This document shows, piece after piece, positions 8,812-16,467 of a DNA stretch of 64,000 nucleotides (position 1 is the stretch's first letter; each line of letters begins with the position of its first letter). This DNA is from Cloacibacterium normanense (lineage in GTDB: Bacteria; Bacteroidota; Bacteroidia; Flavobacteriales; Weeksellaceae): the NCBI RefSeq assembly GCF_003860565.1, contig NZ_CP034157.1, forward strand, positions 2,666,001 to 2,730,000. Direction: 5' to 3'. The position numbers were made by a program, and so were the translations under genes. The notes beneath the pieces were generated by a model. That model saw only the letters and a list, made by a program, of their open reading frames with translations. It was not told the origin of the DNA and ran no database searches.

Positions 8812-9894
8812 TTATTTAGAATATTGCGAAGCATAATACTTCTGATAATCTCCCGAAGTTACATTGTTTAGCCAATCTTCATTTGCCAAGAACCAATCGA
8901 TGGTTTTCGCTAATCCTTCTTCGAAAGTTACACTTGGTTTCCAGCCTAAATCTTTGTTCAATTTTGTTGCATCAATCGCATAACGTTTATCGTGACCTGG
9001 TCTATCTTTTACGAAAGTAATCAATTTCTCACTATAACCTGCTGGTTTTCCTAATTTTGCATCCATTTGTTTGATGAGTTCTTTAATCAAATCTATGTTT
9101 TGCCATTCATTCCAGCCACCGATATTGTAAGTTTCACCTGTTTTCGCTTCATGGAAGATTTGGTGAATTGCTTTAGCATGATCTACTACATATAACCAGT
9201 CTCTGGTGTATTTTCCATCGCCATAAATTGGCAAAGGTTTCTCATGGATAATATTATGAATGCAAAGCGGAATTAACTTTTCTGGGAAATGATTCGGCCC
9301 ATAATTGTTAGAACAATTAGAAATCACGAAAGGCAATCCGTAGGTGTTTCCATAAGAACGCACGAAATGGTCAGAAGCTGCTTTGCTGGCAGAATAAGGC
9401 GATTTCGGGTCATAAGAAGTTTCTTCGGTGAAGAATCCTGTTTCGCCGAGCGCACCATAAACTTCGTCTGTAGAAACGTGGTAAAAAAGGTTTTCTCTTT
9501 TTCCTTCAGGAAAGTTTCCGTGGGTGTGTTCTGGATTGAGCGTCCAAAATTCTTTACATAAATTCAGAAGATTTGCCGTTCCAAAAACATTGGTATTGAT
9601 AAAAGCATTCGGGTCTGTGATGCTTCTGTCTACGTGAGACTCTGCAGCCAAATGAATGACTGCATCAGGATGATGTTTCTCGAAAACTTTTCTGAGTTCT
9701 TCAGGTTGGGTAATATCTGCTTTCTCGAAAAAATAATTGGGTTCGTTTTCTATATCCTTTAAATTCTCAAGATTCCCAGCATACGTTAAAGCATCTAGGT
9801 TAATGATGTTATATTCTGGATTGTTTTTTACAAATTCACGAACTACGTGCGAACCTATAAATCCCGCTCCTCCTGTTATGATGATGTTTTTCAT
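8812..9894 (-). CDS. rmlB: dTDP-glucose 4,6-dehydratase
   Basis: Converts dTDP-glucose to dTDP-4-keto-6-deoxyglucose, using tightly bound NAD. The 360-residue length is normal. It has the Rossmann start NIIITGGAGFIGSHVVREF, the catalytic Ser-Thr-Asp-Glu region YHVSTDEVYGALG, and YSASKAASDHFVRSYGNTY with the catalytic Tyr and Lys. SNCSNNYGPNHFPEKLIP, GDGKYTRDWLYVVDHAKAI and a C-terminal RPGHDKRYAIDATK are also canonical. It lies 80 bases downstream of ugd with a heptamer-repeat spacer, and upstream of the GxxExxY gene. Together with rmlA it commits glucose-1-phosphate to a dTDP-6-deoxysugar. Confidence 0.97.
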   Translation of the reverse strand: MKNIIITGGAGFIGSHVVREFVKNNPEYNIINLDALTYAGNLENLKDIENEPNYFFEKADITQPEELRKVFEKHHPDAVIHLAAESHVDRSITDPNAFINTNVFGTANLLNLCKEFWTLNPEHTHGNFPEGKRENLFYHVSTDEVYGALGETGFFTEETSYDPKSPYSASKAASDHFVRSYGNTYGLPFVISNCSNNYGPNHFPEKLIPLCIHNIIHEKPLPIYGDGKYTRDWLYVVDHAKAIHQIFHEAKTGETYNIGGWNEWQNIDLIKELIKQMDAKLGKPAGYSEKLITFVKDRPGHDKRYAIDATKLNKDLGWKPSVTFEEGLAKTIDWFLANEDWLNNVTSGDYQKYYASQYSK

Positions 9895-9901
9895 ATTGTT
9901 G

Positions 9902-9929
9902 CAATCGGCTTTCAGCAGTCAGCAATTAG
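9902..9929. repeat. Degenerate heptamer tandem repeat between ugd and rmlB
   Basis: Four consecutive 7-mers read CAATCGG, CTTTCAG, CAGTCAG and CAATTAG. They are followed at about 9940-9972 by a second low-complexity tract built from TTTTACTT units. The block fills the 80-base gap between ugd and rmlB. Such AGC-rich and TTTTACTT-rich tracts recur in Bacteroidota intergenic DNA by my recollection; no function is apparent. Confidence 0.5.
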
Positions 9930-9974
9930 CTTTTTTAATATTTTACTTGTATCTTTTTACTTTTTACTTGGTTC

Positions 9975-11285
9975 TTACCTAACGGTTTTTCTTCCGATAG
10001 ATTTGTAGAAGAAACCACTTCCTTCTGCTTGTTCCATAGAGAACATATTTCTACCATCGAAAATCACTTTGTTTTTCAGTTTAGAAGCCATTAATTCAAA
10101 ATTAGGATTTTTGAATTCACTCCATTCTGTGGCAATTAATAAACAATCTGCACCTTCTAGAGCAGAATACATGTCTTTTGAGTATTCTATTTTGTCGCCT
10201 AAGATTTTTCTTACATTTTCTTCTGCGATGGCATCATAAGCTACGACTTGAGCTCCTTTTTCTAATAAAAGTTCTATATTATCTAAAGAAGAAGCTTCTC
10301 TAATGTCGTCTGTATTTGCTTTAAAAGCCAATCCCCACATTGCAATCTTTTTACCTTGAATATTTCCTCCGAAATATTTTTCGATTTCGTCTACTAAGAT
10401 TACTTTTTGTTTTTTATTGATGTATTCTGTGGCTTCTAAAATTTTAAAATCAAAATTTTCTTCTTTTCCTGATTTGATTAATGCTTTTACATCTTTTGGG
10501 AAACAACTTCCTCCGTATCCAATTCCTGGGAAAAGAAAACGATGCCCAATTCTATCATCACTACCCATTCCAAGACGAACTTTGTCTACATCTGCGCCTA
10601 CTTTTTCGCAATAATTGGCGATTTCGTTCATGAACGTAATTTTCACTGCTAAGAAAGAATTGGCAGCATATTTGGTTAATTCTGAAGATTTTTCATCCAT
10701 GAAAATAATCGGAACTCCAGTGTTGGTAAATGGCTGATAAATTTTTGCCATAATGTCTTTTGCTTTTTCAGAAGAACTACCTACCACTACTCTAGAAGGA
10801 TTCATAGAATCTTCCACTGCGAAACCTTCGCGTAAAAATTCTGGGTTAGAAACCACGTCAAAAGGGATTTGAGTTTTAGCAGAGATTACTTCTCTTACCT
10901 TGTCTGCAGTGCCTACAGGAACGGTTGATTTGTTTACAATCACTTTATAACTCGTCATCATTTCTCCAATTTGATTGGCTACACTAATGACGTATGATAA
11001 ATCAGCACTGCCATCTTCTCCTGGCGGAGTAGGTAAGGCTAAATAAATAACATCAGATTTATCCAATGCTTCTTTTATGTTGGTGGTAAAGAATAATCTC
11101 TCTGCCTGTATGTTTCTAAGGAACATTTCCTCTAATCCAGGTTCGTAGATTGGGACGATGCCCTGTTTCATTCTTTCTACTTTATTTTCGTCAATGTCTA
11201 CACAATATACAGTGTTACCAAGTTCGGCGAGGGTGGTGCCAGTTACGAGTCCTACGTATCCGGTTCCTACTATTGAAATATTCAA
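9975..11285 (-). CDS. ugd: UDP-glucose/nucleotide-sugar 6-dehydrogenase
   Basis: Oxidises UDP-glucose to UDP-glucuronate with two NAD, a cytoplasmic step feeding acidic capsule or LPS sugars. At 436 residues it is full length for the bacterial TuaD/Ugd type. The NAD domain begins ISIVGTGYVGLVTGTTLAEL, the middle has NPEFLREGFAVEDSMNPSRV and ELTKYAANSFLAVKITFMNE, and the catalytic Cys is in GIGYGGSCFPKDVKAL. The UDP-binding C-terminal domain has WGLAFKANTDDIREA. The start codon is TTG at 11285, chosen because the Rossmann strand begins immediately after it. It heads the minus-strand block and is divergent from rimP. Confidence 0.96.
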   Translation of the reverse strand: MNISIVGTGYVGLVTGTTLAELGNTVYCVDIDENKVERMKQGIVPIYEPGLEEMFLRNIQAERLFFTTNIKEALDKSDVIYLALPTPPGEDGSADLSYVISVANQIGEMMTSYKVIVNKSTVPVGTADKVREVISAKTQIPFDVVSNPEFLREGFAVEDSMNPSRVVVGSSSEKAKDIMAKIYQPFTNTGVPIIFMDEKSSELTKYAANSFLAVKITFMNEIANYCEKVGADVDKVRLGMGSDDRIGHRFLFPGIGYGGSCFPKDVKALIKSGKEENFDFKILEATEYINKKQKVILVDEIEKYFGGNIQGKKIAMWGLAFKANTDDIREASSLDNIELLLEKGAQVVAYDAIAEENVRKILGDKIEYSKDMYSALEGADCLLIATEWSEFKNPNFELMASKLKNKVIFDGRNMFSMEQAEGSGFFYKSIGRKTVR

Positions 11286-11369
11286 AGCTTTATATTTTTA
11301 AAATTTATGCAAAGTTAATGAATTTTTGAGTTCTAGGGTAAATTCTTAATCTTTTGAAAACCAACAATC

Positions 11370-11401
11370 TTTGCAAAATTCAAAATTATTATGTATATTT
11401 G
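11370..11401 (+). promoter_or_regulatory. Promoter of the rimP-nusA-infB operon
   Basis: TTTG at 11370-11373 and TATATTTG at 11394-11401 are separated by 20 bases, which fits the Bacteroidota primary-sigma consensus TTTG/TAnnTTTG. Transcription would start near 11407, leaving a leader of about 70 bases before the rimP ATG. Confidence 0.75.
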
Positions 11402-11427
11402 CCTCGGATTTACGGAAAAGAAATGGG

Positions 11428-11452
11428 AAGGCTTCGAAAGAAAGCCTTTTTT
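11428..11452 (+). terminator. Terminator-like hairpin in the rimP leader
   Basis: AAGGCTT (11428-11434) pairs perfectly with AAGCCTT (11442-11448) over a 7-base loop, and a six-T run follows from 11447. It lies between the promoter and the rimP start, where a terminator would reduce expression of the whole operon, so it is a candidate attenuator. The stem is short, so efficiency is uncertain. Confidence 0.55.
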
Positions 11453-11476
11453 CGTAGCGTAACCTCAAATGTGATT

Positions 11477-11944
11477 ATGGATTTTAGAGCAAAAGTAGAG
11501 CAACTCGTTCATGAGTTTTTAGAAACTAGAAAAGACCTGTATCTCGTTGATTTAAAGATTTCTGCAGGAGATGATATTACGGTAATTTTAGATGGAGATG
11601 AAGGTTTAAGTCTTCAGGATTGTTTGGATGCAAGTAGAGCAATAGAATTTAACCTTGATAGAGAAGAGCATGATTTTTCTTTGCAAGTCATGAGTCCTGG
11701 CTTAAGTGAGCCGTTGAAACTTCCTCGTCAGTTTAAGAAAAACATGGGCAGAGAAATAGAAGTACTTCTGAATTCTGATGAGAAAATACAAGGTGAAGTG
11801 GTGGCGGTAGATGAAGATAAAGTAACCATTGTACTAAGATACAGAAGACCTAAATTAATAGGGAAAGGGAAAGAAGATGTGGTAGAAAATAAAGAAATTC
11901 CTTATACTGAGATAAAAAAGGCTCTTGTAGTCATTAAATTTTAG
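11477..11944 (+). CDS. rimP: Ribosome maturation factor RimP
   Basis: Needed for maturation of the 30S subunit. I start it at the ATG at 11477 (MDFRAKVEQLVHEFL), giving 155 residues, the usual family size. The frame stays open upstream to 11354, but that part contains the promoter and leader hairpin. Family segments are YLVDLKISAGDDITVILDGDEG and LQDCLDASRAIEFNLDREEHDFSLQVMSPGLSEPL, with the nearly universal SPGL. A C-terminal Lsm-like domain follows, with KVTIVLRYRRPK. nusA begins 57 bases downstream, the standard rimP-nusA-infB order. Confidence 0.93.
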   Translation: MDFRAKVEQLVHEFLETRKDLYLVDLKISAGDDITVILDGDEGLSLQDCLDASRAIEFNLDREEHDFSLQVMSPGLSEPLKLPRQFKKNMGREIEVLLNSDEKIQGEVVAVDEDKVTIVLRYRRPKLIGKGKEDVVENKEIPYTEIKKALVVIKF

Positions 11945-12001
11945 TCTTTTTAGGGCTAAAAATGGTTTAAATAACATTAAAATTAATATAAAAAAATTAA
12001 A

Positions 12002-13237
12002 ATGGACAATTTAGCGTTGATTGAATCCTTTGGTGATTTTAAAGACGAAAAAGGGATTAGTAAGATTGATTTAATGGCCATCATTGAAGATTCATTGAAA
12101 ACTCTTTTGAGAAAAAGATATGATTCTGATGACCATTTTGACGTGATTGTAAACCCTGATAAAGGAGATTTTCAGATATTTCTAAATAAAACAATTGTGG
12201 AAGATGAAATGTCAGAAGATGATGATTTAGAAATAGAAATTTCAGAAGCGAAAAAAATAGACCCTACTTTCGAAGTAGGTGAAGAATATACTCAAGAAAT
12301 TCCTGTAGCACAACTGGGAAGAAGAAATATTTTAACCCTTAAACAAATTCTAGCAACTAAATTGCAAGAGCATAACAATGCAATGCTTTATGAGCAGTTT
12401 AAAGATAGAATTGGAGAATTGGCCATCGGTGAAGTACATCATATTCGTCACAAACATGTAATTTTGCTAGATGACGAAGGTAATGAATACATTTTGCCAA
12501 AAGAAAACCAAATTCCTTCTGACTTTTTCAGAAAAGGAGATAATGTAAGAGCGGTAATCGAAACGGTAGATTTCAAAGGTTCTAAGCCTCAAATTATCGT
12601 TTCTAGAACTGCTCCTAAATTCTTAGAAAAGTTATTAGAACTTGAGATTCCAGAAATTCAAGATGGTACTATTATTTTGAAAAAAGTAGTGAGAATTCCT
12701 GGTGAAAAAGCGAAAATCGCGGTAGATGCTTATGATGATAGAATAGACCCAGTTGGAGCTTGCGTAGGGGTAAAAGGTTCTAGAATTCATGGCGTGGTAA
12801 GAGAATTGAGAAATGAAAATATAGACGTTATTCAATGGTCTAAAAATTCAGAAATTCTTGTGAAGAGAGCACTTGGTAATGTAACGATTAATAAAGTAGA
12901 AATCAATGAAGATGAAAACTACGCACTCGTTTATACGCCAGTAGAAGAAATTTCTAAAGTAATCGGTAAACAAGGTCAAAATATTAGATTGGCATCTTGG
13001 TTATCTGGTTTTGAAATAGATGTTTACAGAGAAAAACAAGCAGATGATGATGTGGAATTAACAGAATTTGACGATGAAATCGAAGCTTGGATTATTGCTG
13101 AGTTTAAGAAAGTAGGTTTAGAAACTGCGAAAAGTGTGTTAGATAAAGATACAGAAGCGCTAGTAAACATGACAGACTTAGAGGAAGAAACGATAGAAGA
13201 AGTAAAAAGAATTCTAAAAGCAGAATTCGAAGATTAA
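12002..13237 (+). CDS. nusA: Transcription termination/antitermination factor NusA
   Basis: Binds RNA polymerase and nascent RNA and modulates pausing, termination and antitermination. At 411 residues it has the core only: an N-terminal RNAP-binding domain (about 1-130), the S1 domain (about 135-200), and two KH domains (about 205-345) with DPVGACVGVKGSRIHGVVREL and ISKVIGKQGQNIRLASWLSG. The C-terminal acidic repeats of the E. coli protein (495 residues) are absent, leaving a short acidic tail, as is usual outside Proteobacteria. Its place in the operon with a terminator-like hairpin upstream makes autoregulation possible; that is inference by analogy to E. coli. Confidence 0.97.
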   Translation: MDNLALIESFGDFKDEKGISKIDLMAIIEDSLKTLLRKRYDSDDHFDVIVNPDKGDFQIFLNKTIVEDEMSEDDDLEIEISEAKKIDPTFEVGEEYTQEIPVAQLGRRNILTLKQILATKLQEHNNAMLYEQFKDRIGELAIGEVHHIRHKHVILLDDEGNEYILPKENQIPSDFFRKGDNVRAVIETVDFKGSKPQIIVSRTAPKFLEKLLELEIPEIQDGTIILKKVVRIPGEKAKIAVDAYDDRIDPVGACVGVKGSRIHGVVRELRNENIDVIQWSKNSEILVKRALGNVTINKVEINEDENYALVYTPVEEISKVIGKQGQNIRLASWLSGFEIDVYREKQADDDVELTEFDDEIEAWIIAEFKKVGLETAKSVLDKDTEALVNMTDLEEETIEEVKRILKAEFED

Positions 13238-13297
13238 TATCTTTAATTTTATAACAAAAATAATTTGGCTTAATAGCCTAAAAGCAATTTACAATCA

Positions 13298-16174
13298 ATG
13301 CCAAAAATTAGATTAAATAAAGCGGTAAAGGAATTTAATATCTCGATGTCTAGATTAGTAGAGTTTCTACAATCAAGAGGCTTCGAAGTAGAAAGCAATC
13401 CAAACGCTCAATTAGAAGAAGCGGCATATGCAGCATTAGAAGCGGAGTTTGCTAGAGATAGCGAACAGCGTAAAGCTTCTCATGAGGTAGTGATTTCTAA
13501 GGTTCCAGAAGAAAAGTTAGAAATTGAACCTAAAAAACCAGAAGTGATCAAAGCGAAAGCTCCATCTATCGGTGAAGCTAGAGTTTTGGGTAAAATAGAA
13601 TTAGAAAAACCTAAGGCAGAAGTTCCTGCTGTAGAGCCAGTAATCGCTCCAGAGGAACCTAAAAAGGAAGAAATCAAAAAAGAAGAGCCTAAAAAAGAGG
13701 AGCCTGTGGAACTTAAAGTTTTGGATAAAATTGATTTAAGTAAAATAGAATCTAATAAACCAAAACCTTCTCCTAAAAAAGAAGAAAAACCTAAGCAAGA
13801 AGCTCCGAAATTTGAGAAAAAAGAACTTCCAAAGCCAGAAGTGAAAAAAGAGCAACCAAAAGCTCCGGTAAAAGAAGAAACCACTTCTGTTAAATTTGAT
13901 GAGCCTGAAAAAATTAAAACGGTTTATCAAAAATTAGATGGTCCAAAAATTGTCTCTACAGAAAAAATAGACCTTTCTCAGTTCCAAACTAGACCTTCTA
14001 AACCAGATCCAAATAAGAAGAAGCAGAGAAAGAGAATTAATAATGGTCCAGCTCCTACACAAGGTCAAAATCAACAAGGTCAAGGTGGTGGTAACAATAA
14101 CCAACAAGGTGGCGATAAAAAACCTTTTAACAGAGATAATAACAATCGTCCAAACCAAGGTGGTGGAAACAACAACCAAGGTGGTGCGAACAGAAACAGA
14201 CCTCATAGCCCTAATTATAAAGGAGGAGGTGCTCATAAAGGCAGAGAAAAAGTAATGCCTGTAGAACTTTCTGATGAGCAAATTAAAAATCAAATTAAAG
14301 AAACTTTAGAAAAACTCACCAATAAAGGAGGTAAATCTAAAGGTTCTAAATATAGAAAAGAAAAGAGAACCTACCGTAGAGAGCAGGATGAATTACAGCA
14401 AGAACTAGAAGCAGCGGACAGAACACTTCGTGTTACGGAATTTATCACTGTTTCAGAGTTGGCATCTTTAATGGATGTAAGTGCTACAGAAGTAATTTCT
14501 GCGTGTTTCTCTTTAGGGGTAATGGTTACCATGAACCAAAGATTAGAAGCAGATACACTTACTTTAGTGGCTGATGAATTTGGTTACAAAATAGAATTTG
14601 CAGATGCAGATTTAGAAGCAGAATCTGAAGAAGAAGTACAAGATACTGAAGAAGATTTATTACCAAGAGCTCCTATTGTTACGGTAATGGGACACGTAGA
14701 CCACGGTAAAACTTCATTATTAGACTACATCAGAAAAACCAATGTAATTGCTGGTGAATCTGGAGGTATTACACAGCATATCGGTGCATACAATGTGAAA
14801 TTAGAAGGAGGGCAAAGAATTACATTCTTAGATACCCCTGGTCACGAAGCCTTTACCGCGATGAGAGCAAGAGGTGCACAAGTTACCGATATTGTAATTA
14901 TTGTAGTTGCTGCGGATGATGATGTAATGCCACAAACCAAAGAAGCGATTGCTCACGCACAAGCTGCTGGTGTTCCTATGATTATTGCCATCAATAAAGT
15001 AGATAAACCAAACGCTAATCCAGACAACATTCGTCAACAACTTTCTGGAATGAATATTTTAGTTGAAGAATGGGGAGGAAGTGTACAAGCTCAAGAAATC
15101 TCTGCGAAATTTGGTAATAATGTAGACTTATTATTAGAAAAAGTATTGCTTCAAGCAGAAATGCTAGAACTGAAAGCTAATCCTAATAAACATGCAACTG
15201 GTGCAATCATTGAAGCATCTTTAGATAAAGGAAGAGGATATGTTTCTACTGTATTGGTACAAGCTGGTACACTTAGAGTAGGAGATTATGTAGTAGCGGG
15301 TAAAAACCATGGTAAGATTAAAGCGATGCTAGATGAAAGAGGAAGACAGCTTACTGAAGCTGGTCCTTCTATTCCTGTAACGATTCTAGGTTTAGATGGA
15401 GCGCCAACTGCTGGTGATAAATTTAAAGTTTACGAAGACGAAAGAGAAGCGAAATCTATAGCAAACAAGCGTGAACAATTACAGAGAGAACAAACCATCA
15501 GAACTAAAAAACACCTTACTTTAGATGAATTAGGAAGAAGAATTGCTCTAGGTGATTTCAAAGAATTGAACATTATCCTTAAAGGAGACGTGGATGGTTC
15601 TGTAGAAGCGCTTTCTGATCAGTTACAAAGACTTTCTACTGCTGAAATCAGCGTGAATATTATTCACAAAGGTGTTGGTCAAATCACTGAGTCAGACGTG
15701 TTATTAGCTGCAGCATCTGATGCTATTATGATAGGATTTAATGTAAGAGCTGGTGCTAACGCAAAAGAATTGGCAGACAGAGAAGAAATAGAAATCAGAA
15801 CTTATTCTATTATCTATGCAGCAATAGACGATGTAAAAGAAGCGATGGAAGGTATGCTTTCTCCGGAGATCAGAGAACAAGTAATAGGAAATGTAGAAAT
15901 TAGAGAAACGTTCAAGATTTCTAAAGTAGGTACTATTGCAGGTTGTATGGTTCTCAACGGAAAAGTAACCCGTAATTCTAAAATTAGACTTCTGCGCGAT
16001 GGAATTGTAAAATACGATGGTGAATTAGAATCTCTAAAACGTTTCAAAGACGATGTAAAAGAAGTTACCAAGGGTTATGAGTGTGGTCTTAACATTAAAG
16101 GCTATAATGACATAGAAGTAGGTGATATCTTAGAAGTCTATGAAGAGATAGAAGTAAAGAAAAAACTTAAATAG
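13298..16174 (+). CDS. infB: Translation initiation factor IF-2
   Basis: GTPase that brings initiator tRNA to the 30S subunit. The 958 residues begin with an IF2N domain ([20 protein letters not shown]), then a long Lys/Glu/Pro-rich region (about 60-240) and an unusual Gln/Asn/Gly-rich stretch (about 248-311). A second IF2N-like domain at about 375-445 follows. The G domain has GHVDHGKTS at about 464 (G1), [10 protein letters not shown] (G2), DTPGHEAF (G3), NKVD (G4) and SAK (G5). Domains II-IV complete the protein, with [14 protein letters not shown] in domain III. The low-complexity linkers produce long spurious antisense frames. A terminator follows 16 bases past the stop. Confidence 0.98.
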   Translation: MPKIRLNKAVKEFNISMSRLVEFLQSRGFEVESNPNAQLEEAAYAALEAEFARDSEQRKASHEVVISKVPEEKLEIEPKKPEVIKAKAPSIGEARVLGKIELEKPKAEVPAVEPVIAPEEPKKEEIKKEEPKKEEPVELKVLDKIDLSKIESNKPKPSPKKEEKPKQEAPKFEKKELPKPEVKKEQPKAPVKEETTSVKFDEPEKIKTVYQKLDGPKIVSTEKIDLSQFQTRPSKPDPNKKKQRKRINNGPAPTQGQNQQGQGGGNNNQQGGDKKPFNRDNNNRPNQGGGNNNQGGANRNRPHSPNYKGGGAHKGREKVMPVELSDEQIKNQIKETLEKLTNKGGKSKGSKYRKEKRTYRREQDELQQELEAADRTLRVTEFITVSELASLMDVSATEVISACFSLGVMVTMNQRLEADTLTLVADEFGYKIEFADADLEAESEEEVQDTEEDLLPRAPIVTVMGHVDHGKTSLLDYIRKTNVIAGESGGITQHIGAYNVKLEGGQRITFLDTPGHEAFTAMRARGAQVTDIVIIVVAADDDVMPQTKEAIAHAQAAGVPMIIAINKVDKPNANPDNIRQQLSGMNILVEEWGGSVQAQEISAKFGNNVDLLLEKVLLQAEMLELKANPNKHATGAIIEASLDKGRGYVSTVLVQAGTLRVGDYVVAGKNHGKIKAMLDERGRQLTEAGPSIPVTILGLDGAPTAGDKFKVYEDEREAKSIANKREQLQREQTIRTKKHLTLDELGRRIALGDFKELNIILKGDVDGSVEALSDQLQRLSTAEISVNIIHKGVGQITESDVLLAAASDAIMIGFNVRAGANAKELADREEIEIRTYSIIYAAIDDVKEAMEGMLSPEIREQVIGNVEIRETFKISKVGTIAGCMVLNGKVTRNSKIRLLRDGIVKYDGELESLKRFKDDVKEVTKGYECGLNIKGYNDIEVGDILEVYEEIEVKKKLK

Positions 16175-16190
16175 TTTATTTACAATAGCA

Positions 16191-16216
16191 AATCCCGAGT
16201 AACATCGGGATTTTTT
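16191..16216 (+). terminator. Terminator of the rimP-nusA-infB operon
   Basis: AATCCCGA (16191-16198) and TCGGGATT (16205-16212) form an 8-bp stem with a 6-base loop, followed by a T run to 16216. Between here and the susC promoter at 16410 lies about 190 bases of AT-rich DNA in which I see nothing else. Confidence 0.9.
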
Positions 16217-16409
16217 ATTGACTAAATGCTATTTAGAATCATTATAAATAATCATTATTGTTTTTGATGAATTTTTAAAAAACAGCATGATAATTATGTT
16301 TTGGATGTAAAATAACTAAAATTACACACTTGTTAATGATTAGATTTGAAATGTAATTTTTTATCAATAAAATAAACTTGGTATTGCATAAAATTTAACA
16401 TATTTAATA

Positions 16410-16441
16410 TTTGGTTATGTTAAAATTAATTAACATTTTTG
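16410..16441 (+). promoter_or_regulatory. Promoter of susC-susD pair 1, shared with pair 2
   Basis: TTTG at 16410-16413, a 20-base spacer, then CATTTTTG at 16434-16441. The spacer carries the inverted repeat GTTAA-N6-TTAAC (16419-16434). The same arrangement with the same spacing is present before the second susC at 21187-21218, and both share the leader AATATTAAATATTGTTAAT just before the ATG. Conservation between the two copies supports a real, possibly co-regulated promoter. Confidence 0.65.
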
Positions 16442-16467
16442 CCGCAATAATATTAAATATTGTTAAT

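Noticed and set aside
11354-11476. N-terminal extension of RimP by 41 codons
   Set aside because: The stretch holds the -7 element and the leader hairpin, and RimP is normally about 155 residues, as obtained from 11477.
12271-12287. Hairpin CCTACTT-TCG-AAGTAGG inside nusA
   Set aside because: It is short, lies within coding sequence and has no T run, so it may be chance.
13480-14293. Long minus-strand ORFs rich in Ser, Phe and Leu opposite infB
   Set aside because: They mirror the low-complexity Lys/Glu/Pro and Gln/Asn/Gly codons of IF2, overlap each other in different frames and resemble no family.
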